A program made the translations under genes and the position numbers. From JAYRSJ01 sp041920215 (GTDB lineage: Bacteria; Pseudomonadota; Gammaproteobacteria; Burkholderiales; Burkholderiaceae_C): DNA of 64,000 bases. The stretch spans positions 1 to 64,000 of the forward strand of contig JAYRSJ010000019.1 of the NCBI GenBank assembly GCA_041920215.1, in the 5' to 3' direction. The notes under the pieces were generated by a model. That model made no database searches, was not told the DNA's origin, and saw only the letters and a program-made list of their open reading frames with translations. Of this stretch, positions 18,139 to 26,900 are shown one piece after another (the stretch's first letter is position 1; every line of letters starts with the position of its first letter).

Positions 18139-19431
18139 ATGACTGTTGTGGACACGCTGCTGGATACCCAGACCCCCTTGGCCGAGGCCATCGCCGCTGC
18201 CCGGCCTGCGGCCCGTCGCAGCCGCCAAGCCCAGGTGCGCTGGGGCACGCGCCTGGTCACGATAGGTGGCGACGCGCCGGTGCGCGTGCAATCGATGACC
18301 AACACCGACACGGTGGACGTCATAGGCACCGCCATCCAGGTCAAGGAGTTGGCCATTGCCGGCTCGGAGCTGGTGCGCATCACCGTCAACACGCCGGAGG
18401 CCGCCGACGCCGTGCCGCATATCCGCGAGCAGCTCGACCGCATGGGCATCGATGTGCCCCTGGTGGGCGATTTCCACTACAACGGCCACCGTCTGCTGAC
18501 CGAGCATCCGGCGATGGCCCAGGCGCTGTCCAAGTACCGCATCAACCCCGGCAATGTGGGCAAGGGCGACAAGAAGGACCGTCAGTTCGCGCAGATGATC
18601 GAGGCTGCGATGCAGTACGACAAGGTCGTGCGCATCGGTGTCAACTGGGGCAGCCTGGACCAGGAGTTGCTCGCGGCGATGATGGACGAGAACGCCCGTC
18701 GCGCACAGCCCTGGGACGGCCAGCAGGTGATGTACCAGGCACTGATCCAGTCGGCGCTCACCTCGGCCAGCTATGCCCGCGAGCTGGGCATGAATCCGGA
18801 CAACATCATCATCAGCTGCAAGGTCAGCGGCGTGCAGGATCTGATCTCGGTCTACCGGGCCCTGGCCGCACGCTGCGACTACGCGCTGCATCTGGGCCTG
18901 ACCGAGGCCGGCATGGGCACCAAGGGCACGGTGGCCTCGGCCGCAGCCCTGTCGGTGCTGCTGCAGGAGGGCATAGGCGACACGATACGCGTCTCGCTGA
19001 CGCCGCAGCCAGGCGAGTCGCGCACCCAGGAGGTGGTGGTGGCGCTGGAGATCCTGCAGTCGCTGGGTCTGCGGGCCTTCAACCCCAGCGTCACCGCCTG
19101 CCCCGGCTGCGGCCGCACCACCAGCACCACCTTCCAGGAACTGGCCAAACAGATCGACGACTTCCTGCGTGCGCAGATGCCGGTCTGGCGCGCCAAGTAC
19201 CCGGGCGTCGAGAACCTGAAGGTGGCCGTGATGGGCTGCATCGTCAACGGCCCCGGCGAGAGCAAGCATGCCGATATCGGCATCAGCCTGCCCGGCACCG
19301 GCGAAGCCCCGGCCGCGCCCGTCTTCATCGACGGCGAGAAGGCCCTGACCCTGCGCGGCGAGAACATCGCCACCGAGTTCCACGCGCTGGTCGAGAACTA
19401 CATCGAGAAGCGCTTCGGCGCCACGGCTTGA
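18139..19431 (+). CDS. ispG: (E)-4-hydroxy-3-methylbut-2-enyl-diphosphate synthase
   Basis: Fe-S enzyme converting MEcPP to HMBPP in the MEP isoprenoid pathway. The 430-residue protein has the VRVQSMTNTDTVDV opening of the TIM barrel, VPLVGDFHYNGH, KYRINPGNVGKGD, and C-terminal cluster cysteines in TACPGCGRTT and VMGCIVNGPGE. An insertion between the barrel and the Fe-S domain, as in betaproteobacterial IspG, accounts for the length above E. coli (372). Starts 2 bp after the rodZ stop; hisS follows by 4 bp. dxr and uppS of the same pathway lie in this window. Confidence 0.97.
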   Translation: MTVVDTLLDTQTPLAEAIAAARPAARRSRQAQVRWGTRLVTIGGDAPVRVQSMTNTDTVDVIGTAIQVKELAIAGSELVRITVNTPEAADAVPHIREQLDRMGIDVPLVGDFHYNGHRLLTEHPAMAQALSKYRINPGNVGKGDKKDRQFAQMIEAAMQYDKVVRIGVNWGSLDQELLAAMMDENARRAQPWDGQQVMYQALIQSALTSASYARELGMNPDNIIISCKVSGVQDLISVYRALAARCDYALHLGLTEAGMGTKGTVASAAALSVLLQEGIGDTIRVSLTPQPGESRTQEVVVALEILQSLGLRAFNPSVTACPGCGRTTSTTFQELAKQIDDFLRAQMPVWRAKYPGVENLKVAVMGCIVNGPGESKHADIGISLPGTGEAPAAPVFIDGEKALTLRGENIATEFHALVENYIEKRFGATA

Positions 19432-19435
19432 ATCC

Positions 19436-20746
19436 ATGACTGAGCAGAAGAAGATGCAGCCGCTGCAGGCGGTGAAGGGCATGAACGACATCCTGCCGCC
19501 GGAATCGGCGCGCTGGGAGTGGCTGGAAGCGAAGATGCGCAGCGTCCTGCAGCGCTATGGCTACCAGAATGTCCGCACGCCCATCGTCGAGCCGACGGCG
19601 CTGTTCGTGCGCGGCATCGGCGAGGTGACCGACATCGTCGAGAAGGAGATGTACGCCTTCGAGGATCGCGCCGACAAGCATGGCCAGGCCGAGCATCTGG
19701 CGCTGCGCCCCGAGATGACGGCCGGCGTGGTGCGCGCGATGATCGAGCACAACTTCCTGCGCGACTCCGGCCGGCGGCTCTACTACTTCGGCCCGATGTT
19801 CCGCCGCGAGAAGCCGCAGAAGGGGCGCTACCGGCAGTTCCACCAGATGGGCGTCGAGGCACTGGGCTTCAACGGCCCGGACGTCGATGCCGAGGTGATC
19901 CTGATGGGCAGCCGCCTGCTGCGCGAGCTGGGTCTGGTCGAGAACGCGCATGTGCGCCTGGAACTGAACTGCCTGGGCTCGCCGGATGAGCGCCGCGCCC
20001 ACCGCGAAGCCCTGATCGCGCACCTGGAAGCGCACAAGGCCTTGCTGGACGAAGACAGCCAGCGCCGGCTCTACACCAACCCCTTGCGCGTGCTGGATAC
20101 CAAGAACCCGGCTCTGCAGGACATGGCCAATGCGGCGCCGCGGCTGCTGGACTTCCTCGGCGAAGCCTCGCTGGCGCATTTCAACGGCGTGCGCGCCATC
20201 CTCGATGCGGCCGGCGTCACGTACGCGATCAACCCGCGTCTGGTGCGCGGCCTGGACTATTACAACCTGACCGTGTTCGAGTGGGTGACCGACAAGCTCG
20301 GCTCGCAGGGCACGGTCTGTGGCGGCGGACGCTACGACGGCCTGATCGAGCAGCTGGGCGGCAAGCCGGCGCCCGCGGTGGGTTTCGGCATGGGCCTGGA
20401 GCGCATGCTGCTGTTGCTGGAGGAGGTCGGGGCGCCGGTCGAGCTGCCGCAGCCCCAGGCCTATGCCATCGTGCCTTCGGCCGAGGGCTTGCCGCAGGTG
20501 ATGCTGGCGATGGAGCAGCTGCGTGCCGCCGGCGTGTCGGTGGTCCTGCATCCTGGGCAGTCCAGCATGAAGTCGCAGTTCAAGAAGGCCGATGCCAGCG
20601 GGGCGGCCTATGCCCTGGTTTTCGGCCCTGACGAGCTGGCCCAGGGCCAGGTGGCCGTCAAGCCGCTGCGCCAGGACGGCGCGGCGCAGTACAGCCGGCC
20701 GCTGGCCAGCGTGACTGACTGGGCGAGCGAACTGCTCAACGCATAA
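19436..20746 (+). CDS. hisS: Histidyl-tRNA synthetase
   Basis: Class II aminoacyl-tRNA synthetase of 436 residues. Shown by the start QAVKGMNDILPPES, motif 1 region RTPIVEPTALFVRGIGE, motif 2 FRREKPQKGRYRQFHQMG, the histidine-specific LVRGLDYYNLTVFEWV and GGGRYDGL, motif 3 GFGMGLERMLLLL, and a C-terminal anticodon-binding domain. Its paralogue hisZ is at 28.1 kb. Very short spacing to ispG indicates one operon. Confidence 0.97.
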   Translation: MTEQKKMQPLQAVKGMNDILPPESARWEWLEAKMRSVLQRYGYQNVRTPIVEPTALFVRGIGEVTDIVEKEMYAFEDRADKHGQAEHLALRPEMTAGVVRAMIEHNFLRDSGRRLYYFGPMFRREKPQKGRYRQFHQMGVEALGFNGPDVDAEVILMGSRLLRELGLVENAHVRLELNCLGSPDERRAHREALIAHLEAHKALLDEDSQRRLYTNPLRVLDTKNPALQDMANAAPRLLDFLGEASLAHFNGVRAILDAAGVTYAINPRLVRGLDYYNLTVFEWVTDKLGSQGTVCGGGRYDGLIEQLGGKPAPAVGFGMGLERMLLLLEEVGAPVELPQPQAYAIVPSAEGLPQVMLAMEQLRAAGVSVVLHPGQSSMKSQFKKADASGAAYALVFGPDELAQGQVAVKPLRQDGAAQYSRPLASVTDWASELLNA

Positions 20747-20790
20747 TCGCGGCTCTTTACCTTTTACCCCTTTAGCTCTCTGGGCAATCC

Positions 20791-21465
20791 ATGGCGTCGC
20801 ATCTCGATCTCGAAGAACAAGAACAGCTGGAACAGCTGAAGGCCTTTTGGAAGCGTTATGGCAACGCGATCACCTGGGTGGTGACCCTGGTGCTGCTGGG
20901 CTTTGCCGGCTGGAACGGCTGGAACTGGTGGCAGCGCGAGCAGGCCTACAAGGCCGCAGCCATGTATGACGAGCTGGACCGTGCGGTGCAGGCCAAGGAC
21001 GCCGACAAGGCGGGCCGGGTCTTCGCCGATCTGAAGGAGCGCTTCGGTGGCACCACCTTCGCGGCCCAGGCTGCACTGATGGCCGCCATGATTCAGCATG
21101 AGAAAGGCCAGAGCGATGCCGCCCGCGCCAGCCTCAGCTGGGCCGCGGAGCAGGCCAGCGAACCCGAGTACCGGGATGTGGCGCGCCTGCGTCTGGCCGG
21201 GCTGCAGCTGGACGCCAAGCAGTTCGACGAGGCCGCCAAGACGCTGGACGGCATCAAGTCCGCCGAGTTCGCCGCCCTGGTGGCCGACCGCCGCGGCGAT
21301 CTGGCACTGTTGAACGGCAAGCCCGATGTCGCCAAGGCCGAGTTCGAGAAGGCCTATGCGGCGATGGACAAGACGATCGAGTACCGTCGCCTGGTCGAGG
21401 CCAAGCTGATGAGCCTGGGCGTCGCGCCTGCGGCCGAGCCCGCTGCTTCGGGGGTTCAGCCATGA
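20791..21465 (+). CDS. yfgM: YfgM-family membrane protein (SecYEG ancillary subunit)
   Basis: 224-residue inner-membrane protein with a short cytoplasmic lead, one transmembrane helix (ITWVVTLVLLGFAGWNGWNW, about residues 29-48) and a periplasmic TPR-like helical domain. In E. coli YfgM associates with SecYEG and PpiD and helps hand periplasmic clients to chaperones. The hisS-yfgM-bamB-der order is widely conserved. Overlaps bamB by 4 bp. Confidence 0.88.
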   Translation: MASHLDLEEQEQLEQLKAFWKRYGNAITWVVTLVLLGFAGWNGWNWWQREQAYKAAAMYDELDRAVQAKDADKAGRVFADLKERFGGTTFAAQAALMAAMIQHEKGQSDAARASLSWAAEQASEPEYRDVARLRLAGLQLDAKQFDEAAKTLDGIKSAEFAALVADRRGDLALLNGKPDVAKAEFEKAYAAMDKTIEYRRLVEAKLMSLGVAPAAEPAASGVQP

Positions 21466-22595
21466 TGGCTAACCCACTTCCCAAGGTCGGCGCCGGCCTG
21501 GTGCTGGCCATGCTGCTGTCCGGCTGTTCCTTGTTCGGGGGCGCGGAGAAGGCCAAGCCGGCGCCGCTGGAAACCCTCGGCACGGCGATGGCCGGCAAGG
21601 TGGTCTGGAGCGCCCAGCTGCAGGGCGCGCAGTTTCCGCTGGCGGTGCTGGCGCGCGACCAGCAGTTCGTGCTGGCTGGTGGTGACGGCGTGGTACAGGC
21701 CCTGCAGGCCGACACCGGGGCAGCGCTGTGGCGCAGCGAAGCGCTGGGCGCCTTGTCGGCTGGCGTCGGCAGCGACGGCCGCTTTGCCGCGGTGGTGACC
21801 CGCAGCAACGACTTGGTGCTGCTGGATGCGGGCAAGACGGTGTGGCGCAAGCCGCTGAACTCGCCAGTTATCACCGCGCCCCTGGTGGCTGGCGAACGGG
21901 TCTTCGTGCTGACCGTGGACCGCGCGGTCCACGCCTTCGATGCGCTGGATGGCAAGCGGCTGTGGGATCTGCGCCGTCCTGGCGAGCCGCTCACCCTGTC
22001 ACAGGCTGGTGTGCTGGGCAGCTACAAGGACACGCTGATTGTCGGCCAGGGCCCGCGCATGGCGGGTGTCGACCCGCTGCGCGGCACGCTGCGCTGGGAG
22101 GCCAATGTGGCGAATCCGCGCGGCACCAACGAGGTCGAGCGTCTGGCTGATCTGGTGGCGCCGCATGTGCGGGTCGACAATCTGCTGTGTGCCCGTGCCT
22201 TCCAGGCCGCGGTGGGCTGCGTCAATGCAGAGCGCGGTTCGGCGCTTTGGAGCCGCAACAATGCGGGTGCCCAGGGGCTGGCTGGCGATGCCCAGCTGCT
22301 GGTGGGCGGCGATTCGTCCGATCGGCTGAGCGCCTGGAAGACTGCCAACGGTGATCTGTTGTGGACCGCCGAGCAGTTCCTGAACCGCCGCCTCAGCGCG
22401 CCGCTGCTGCTGGGACAGACGGTGGTGGTGGGCGATGGCGAGGGCTATGTGCATTTCCTGGCCCGCGACAGCGGCAAAACCCAGCTGCGCCTGCCGACCG
22501 ATGGTTCGCCGATCACGACCGCACCGGTGGCCCTGGGCAACACGCTGCTGGTGGTGACCCGCCGTGGCGGCGTCTACGCGATGCGGCCCGAGTAA
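21462..22595 (+). CDS. bamB: Outer membrane protein assembly factor BamB
   Basis: Lipoprotein beta-propeller of the BAM complex. The 377-residue protein has a signal peptide with lipobox LLSGC (Cys near 22) and PQQ-like repeat blades (GVVQALQADTGAALWRSE, RAVHAFDALDGKRLWDLR, RMAGVDPLRGTLRWEA, DRLSAWKTANGDLLWT, GYVHFLARDSGKTQLRLP). Two ATGs in tandem start the frame; the first overlaps the yfgM stop. der follows after 33 bp. Confidence 0.93.
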   Translation: MMANPLPKVGAGLVLAMLLSGCSLFGGAEKAKPAPLETLGTAMAGKVVWSAQLQGAQFPLAVLARDQQFVLAGGDGVVQALQADTGAALWRSEALGALSAGVGSDGRFAAVVTRSNDLVLLDAGKTVWRKPLNSPVITAPLVAGERVFVLTVDRAVHAFDALDGKRLWDLRRPGEPLTLSQAGVLGSYKDTLIVGQGPRMAGVDPLRGTLRWEANVANPRGTNEVERLADLVAPHVRVDNLLCARAFQAAVGCVNAERGSALWSRNNAGAQGLAGDAQLLVGGDSSDRLSAWKTANGDLLWTAEQFLNRRLSAPLLLGQTVVVGDGEGYVHFLARDSGKTQLRLPTDGSPITTAPVALGNTLLVVTRRGGVYAMRPE

Positions 22596-22628
22596 GCTGC
22601 ACAAGCATCAACCGAGAAGAACAAGAAC

Positions 22629-23966
22629 ATGAAACCCGTCATCGCCCTGGTCGGTCGCCCCAATGTGGGCAAGTCCACGCTGTTCAATCGCATGACCAAG
22701 AGCCGCGACGCCATCGTCGCGGACTTTGCCGGTCTGACGCGTGACCGCCACTATGGCGATGGTCGTCTTGGCGACCGCGACTTCATCGTCATCGATACCG
22801 GCGGCTTCGAGCCCGACAGCTCCACCGGCATCGTCAAGGAGATGGCCAAGCAGACCCGCCAGGCGGTGGCCGAGGCGGATGCGGTGGTCTTTGTGGTTGA
22901 TGTGCGCACCGGCCTGTCGGGCCAGGACCAGGACATTGCGCGCTTTCTGCGCCAGGCCAACAAGCGGGTGCATCTGGCAGTCAACAAGGCCGAGGGCATG
23001 AGCGACTCGCCGCTGCTGGCCGAGTTCCATGAGCTGGGCATGGGCGAGCCGCATCCGGTCTCGGCCGCCCATGGCCAGGGCATCCGCAGCCTTCTGGAGG
23101 CGGTGCTGGAGCCCTTCCAGCGCGACCCGGACGAGGAGCAGGAGCCCGAGGCTGAAGGCGTGATCCGCCTGGCCGTGGCCGGTCGGCCCAATGTGGGCAA
23201 GAGTACCCTGATCAACACCTGGCTGGGCGAGGAACGTCTGGTGGCCTTCGACATGCCGGGCACCACCCGCGACGCGATCAGCGTTCCCTTCGAGCGCAAT
23301 GGCCAGAAGTTCGAGCTGATCGACACCGCCGGTCTGCGCCGCAAGGGCAAGGTCTTCGAGGCAATCGAGAAGTTCTCGGTGGTCAAGACCCTGCAGGCGA
23401 TTGCCGACGCGCATGTGGTGCTGTTGCTGCTGGATGCGACCCAGGGTGTGACCGACCAGGACGCGCACATTGCCGGTTACATCCTGGACAGCGGCCGTGC
23501 GGTGGTGCTGGCGATCAATAAATGGGATGCGATCGACAGCTACCAGCGCGAGCAGCTGCAGCGTTCGATCGAGCACCGGCTGGCCTTCCTCAAGTTCGCG
23601 CCGCTGCACTACATCTCGGCGCTCAAGCGCCAGGGACTGGGGCCGCTGTGGAATGCGATGGCCGATGCCTACGCCTCGGCCTACAAGAAGATGAGCACGC
23701 CGGTGCTGACGCGCCTGATCCAGGAAGCGGTGCAGCACCAGACGCCCAAGAAGCACGGCCATTTCCGGCCCAAGCTGCGCTATGCCCACCAGGGCGGCAT
23801 GAATCCGCCCATCGTCGTAATCCACGGCAATTCGCTGGAGGGCATCACCGAGGTCTACAAGCGCTATCTGGAGGGACGTATACGCGCCCACTTCAAGCTG
23901 GTGGGTACGCCGCTGAAGATCGAGCTGCGCTCGTCCAAGAATCCCTTCGCCGATCAGGACGCCTGA
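22629..23966 (+). CDS. der: Ribosome biogenesis GTPase Der (EngA)
   Basis: Essential GTPase with two tandem G domains acting in 50S assembly. The first G1 is GRPNVGKSTLFNRM near residues 8-21, with G3 DTGGFE and G4 NKAE; the second G1 is GRPNVGKSTLINTW near 186-199, with DTAGLRRKGK and NKWD. The C-terminal KH-like domain ends in PLKIELRSSKNPF. The 445-residue length is normal. Confidence 0.97.
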   Translation: MKPVIALVGRPNVGKSTLFNRMTKSRDAIVADFAGLTRDRHYGDGRLGDRDFIVIDTGGFEPDSSTGIVKEMAKQTRQAVAEADAVVFVVDVRTGLSGQDQDIARFLRQANKRVHLAVNKAEGMSDSPLLAEFHELGMGEPHPVSAAHGQGIRSLLEAVLEPFQRDPDEEQEPEAEGVIRLAVAGRPNVGKSTLINTWLGEERLVAFDMPGTTRDAISVPFERNGQKFELIDTAGLRRKGKVFEAIEKFSVVKTLQAIADAHVVLLLLDATQGVTDQDAHIAGYILDSGRAVVLAINKWDAIDSYQREQLQRSIEHRLAFLKFAPLHYISALKRQGLGPLWNAMADAYASAYKKMSTPVLTRLIQEAVQHQTPKKHGHFRPKLRYAHQGGMNPPIVVIHGNSLEGITEVYKRYLEGRIRAHFKLVGTPLKIELRSSKNPFADQDA

Positions 23967-23972
23967 AGCAGC

Positions 23973-23997
23973 GGGGCAGGGCTGCTGCCCCTGTGTT
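23973..23997 (+). terminator. Candidate terminator after der
   Basis: GGGGCAG (23973-23979) pairs with CTGCCCC (23985-23991) over a 5-nt loop, followed by TGTGTT. It lies just after the der stop and before hfq. The T-run is short. Confidence 0.45.
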
Positions 23998-24044
23998 AAG
24001 GTGGCGACACTTCGGACTTTCCCTCACAACACGGAGCAAATATC

Positions 24045-24293
24045 GTGAGCAACAAAGGACAACTCTTGCAAGACCCGTTTCTGAACCTGCTGCGCAAGGA
24101 ACATGTGCCGGTGTCCATCTACCTGGTCAACGGCATCAAGCTGCAAGGCCATATTGAGTCCTTTGATCAATACGTTGTGCTGCTTCGCAATACCGTCACC
24201 CAGATGGTCTACAAGCATGCGATCTCTACCGTGGTGCCCGGTCGTGCGGTGAATTTCCACGCAGCCGACGGCGGCGCCGGCGAGAACGCTTGA
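24045..24293 (+). CDS. hfq: RNA chaperone Hfq
   Basis: Sm-like hexameric RNA chaperone for sRNA-mRNA pairing. The 82-residue protein has NKGQLLQDPFLNLLRKEHVP, VSIYLVNGIKLQG (Sm1) and the Sm2 YKHAISTVVP signature, with a short Ala/Gly-rich tail. Start is GTG at 24045, the only start giving the conserved SNKGQ N-terminus. hflX follows 34 bp downstream, the standard hfq-hflX-hflK-hflC order. Confidence 0.97.
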   Translation: MSNKGQLLQDPFLNLLRKEHVPVSIYLVNGIKLQGHIESFDQYVVLLRNTVTQMVYKHAISTVVPGRAVNFHAADGGAGENA

Positions 24294-24327
24294 GTTTCTC
24301 CGTGGCCTACGGCCCCGACGCAAAGCC

Positions 24328-25563
24328 TTGAGTTCCTCCTCTGTTTCCACGCTGACGCCGCCGCCCTCCGAGGCGGCGCGTGCCATTCTCGTCGGTGTTG
24401 ATTTCGGTCGCAGCGCCCATGGCAGCGGCAACTTCGATCCCACGCTGGATGAACTGGCCCTGCTGGCCGAATCGGCCGGTGACGCCCCGGTGGCGCGCAT
24501 CACCGCGCGCCGCCAGGCCCCCGACCCGGCGCTGTTCGTCGGTTCGGGCAAGGCCGACGAGATCAAGCTGCTGGTGCAGGCCCATCAGGCCCATACCGTG
24601 CTGTTCGATCAGGCCATCTCACCGGCCCAGCAGCGCAATCTGGAACGCGTGCTGGGCGTGCCGGTGGCCGATCGCACCGCGCTGATCCTCGAGATCTTCG
24701 CTGCCCGTGCCAAGAGCCATGAGGGCAAGCTGCAGGTCGAGCTGGCCCGCTTGCAGTACCTGGCCACCCGGCTGGTGCGGCGCTGGAGCCATCTGGAGCG
24801 CCAGAGCGGCGGCATCGGCATGCGCGGCGGTCCTGGCGAGGCTCAGATCGAGCTGGACCGGCGCATGATCGATGACCGCATCAAGGTCACCAAGGAGCGG
24901 CTCAAGAAGGTGCAGCGCCAGCGCAGTACCCAGCGCCGTTCGCGCGAGCGCAACGAGGTGTTCCGCGTCTCGCTGGTGGGCTACACCAATGCCGGCAAGT
25001 CCACGCTGTTCAATGCCCTGGTCAAGGCGCGTGCCTATGCGGCCGATCAGCTCTTCGCCACGCTGGACACCACCACCCGCTCGCTCTATCTGGGCGAGGC
25101 GGGCTGCAGCGTCTCGCTGTCGGACACGGTGGGTTTCATCCGCGATCTGCCGCACAAGCTGGTCGAGGCCTTCAAGGCCACCTTGCAGGAGGCGGCCGAG
25201 GCCGATCTGCTGCTGCATGTGGTCGACGCTGCCTCGCCGCTGCTGATGGAGCAGATGGTGGAGGTGGAGCGCGTGCTGGACGAGATCGGCGCAGCCGATG
25301 TGCCGCAGCTGCTGGTCTACAACAAGCAGGACATGCTGGCGGACGATCAGCGGCCGCGTCAGGCGCAGGACTGGATAGAGCGCCCCAACGGCCAGCGCGT
25401 GCCGCGCGTTTTTGTCAGCGCCCTGAAGGGTGAGGGCCTGGATGTGTTGCGCAGCCAGATCGTGGCAGCCATGCGTGCGCAGGGCTTTCAGGGCGCCGAC
25501 AGCTTGAATACGCAAGACCTGACACCATCTGAGGCGCAGCAAGCGCCGCAAGCATCCGAATGA
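24328..25563 (+). CDS. hflX: Ribosome-rescue GTPase HflX
   Basis: GTPase that splits stalled or heat-damaged ribosomes. The 411-residue protein has an N-terminal HflX domain (DPALFVGSGKADEIKLL, VLFDQAISPAQQRNLERVL), a coiled linker with GGIGMRGGPGEAQIELDRR, and a G domain with G1 VGYTNAGKSTLFNAL, G3 DTVGFIRDLPH and G4 NKQD. Conserved sequence begins soon after the TTG at 24328 and no ATG or GTG precedes it in frame, so TTG is taken as the start. Overlaps hflK by 4 bp. Confidence 0.95.
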   Translation: MSSSSVSTLTPPPSEAARAILVGVDFGRSAHGSGNFDPTLDELALLAESAGDAPVARITARRQAPDPALFVGSGKADEIKLLVQAHQAHTVLFDQAISPAQQRNLERVLGVPVADRTALILEIFAARAKSHEGKLQVELARLQYLATRLVRRWSHLERQSGGIGMRGGPGEAQIELDRRMIDDRIKVTKERLKKVQRQRSTQRRSRERNEVFRVSLVGYTNAGKSTLFNALVKARAYAADQLFATLDTTTRSLYLGEAGCSVSLSDTVGFIRDLPHKLVEAFKATLQEAAEADLLLHVVDAASPLLMEQMVEVERVLDEIGAADVPQLLVYNKQDMLADDQRPRQAQDWIERPNGQRVPRVFVSALKGEGLDVLRSQIVAAMRAQGFQGADSLNTQDLTPSEAQQAPQASE

Positions 25564-26885
25564 CAGGCAAGAGCATGAATACATACGAGTCCAGCGCGAG
25601 CCCAACCGGTTCCCGGCTTGGTGCGGCTGCGGCCGCCGCTGCCGCCCTGGCCCAGGGGCTGGCGTCCCGCGCACTGCCGCAGGGCTGGCGGGCCGGTCGC
25701 CATCTGAACAACGGGCGCAACGACGGCCCGCCCGATCTCGACGAGCTGTGGCGCGACTTCAATCGCAAGCTCTCTGGCATGTTCGGTGGCAAGGGGGGGG
25801 GCGGTGTTCCGCCGAGCAATAGCGGGGGGGGCGGCAACTTCCAGCCTGATATGAAGAGTGCCGGCATCGGCATCGGCCTGATTGCCGGCGTGGTGCTGGT
25901 GGGCTGGCTGGCCAGTGGCTTCTTCATCGTGCAGGAAGGTCAGCAGGCCGTGGTGACCTCCTTCGGCAAGTACGCCAAGACGGTGGATGCGGGCTTCCAG
26001 TGGCGCCTGCCTTATCCCTTCCAGGCTAATGAGACGGTGCCGGTGACCCAGCTACGCTCGGTCGAGGTCGGACGTACCGGCGTGGTCCAGGCTACCGGCC
26101 TGCGTGATTCCTCGATGCTGACCCAGGACGAGAACATCGTCGATATCCGCTTCACCGTGCAGTACCGACTGAAGGATGCGCGTGACTATCTGTTTGAGAA
26201 CACCCGTCCCGACGAGGCGGTCGTGCAGGCCGCCGAATCGGCGGTGCGCGAAATCGTCGGCAAGAGCCTGATGGATTCGGTGCTCTACGAGCAGCGCGAC
26301 GCGATCGCTACCGAACTGATGCAGTCGGTGCAGAATCAGCTCGATCGGCTCAAGGCCGGCATCCTGGTGGTCAATATCAATGTGCAGAGCGTGCAGGCAC
26401 CCGAGCAGGTGCAGGCTTCGTTCGACGACGCGGTCAAGGCCGGTGCCGACCGCGAGCGCTTGAAGAACGAGGGCCAGGCCTATGCCAACGATGTGATTCC
26501 CAAGGCCCAGGGCACGGCAGCGCGTCTGCGCGAGGAGGCCGAGGGCTACAAGGCGCGTGTCGTCGCGCAGGCCGAGGGTGATGCGCAGCGCTTCCGCAGC
26601 GTGCTGACCGAGTACCAGAAGGCGCCTGCGGTGACCCGCGACCGCCTCTATATTGACACGATGCAGCAGGTTTACTCCAATGTTAGCAAGGTGATGGTGG
26701 AGAGCCGCAGCGGCTCCAACCTGCTCTACCTGCCGCTGGACAAGCTGATGCAGCAATCGGGCGGTTCCGGCGTCACTGCCAGTCCGCCGGTACCGGCCGC
26801 CGTGCCTGACAGCACGGTGCCCAGCGGCAATATCGATGTTCGTTCGCGTGACGGCCTTCGCAGCCGTGACCGCGAAAGCCGCTGA
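25560..26885 (+). CDS. hflK: Protease modulator HflK
   Basis: SPFH/band-7 membrane protein forming the HflKC complex around FtsH. The 441-residue protein has a cytoplasmic Gly-rich lead with PDLDELWRDFNRKLSGMFGG, a transmembrane helix (IGLIAGVVLVGWLASGFFIV) at about residues 103-122, then the SPFH domain (EGQQAVVTSFGKY ... LTQDENIVDIRFTVQYRLKD) and a coiled-coil stretch (RLREEAEGYKARVVAQAEG). Two runs of 9 and 8 G lie in the lead. ATG 25560 overlaps hflX; ATG 25575 (MNTYES) is an alternative. Confidence 0.95.
   Translation: MTGKSMNTYESSASPTGSRLGAAAAAAAALAQGLASRALPQGWRAGRHLNNGRNDGPPDLDELWRDFNRKLSGMFGGKGGGGVPPSNSGGGGNFQPDMKSAGIGIGLIAGVVLVGWLASGFFIVQEGQQAVVTSFGKYAKTVDAGFQWRLPYPFQANETVPVTQLRSVEVGRTGVVQATGLRDSSMLTQDENIVDIRFTVQYRLKDARDYLFENTRPDEAVVQAAESAVREIVGKSLMDSVLYEQRDAIATELMQSVQNQLDRLKAGILVVNINVQSVQAPEQVQASFDDAVKAGADRERLKNEGQAYANDVIPKAQGTAARLREEAEGYKARVVAQAEGDAQRFRSVLTEYQKAPAVTRDRLYIDTMQQVYSNVSKVMVESRSGSNLLYLPLDKLMQQSGGSGVTASPPVPAAVPDSTVPSGNIDVRSRDGLRSRDRESR
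25793..25831 (+). repeat. Twin poly-G tracts inside hflK
   Basis: Nine consecutive G at 25793-25801 and eight at 25824-25831, encoding two Gly-rich patches before the transmembrane helix. Homopolymers of this length are prone to replication slippage; a one-base change would truncate HflK. Confidence 0.85.
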
Positions 26886-26900
26886 TCAGAGGACTTACAG

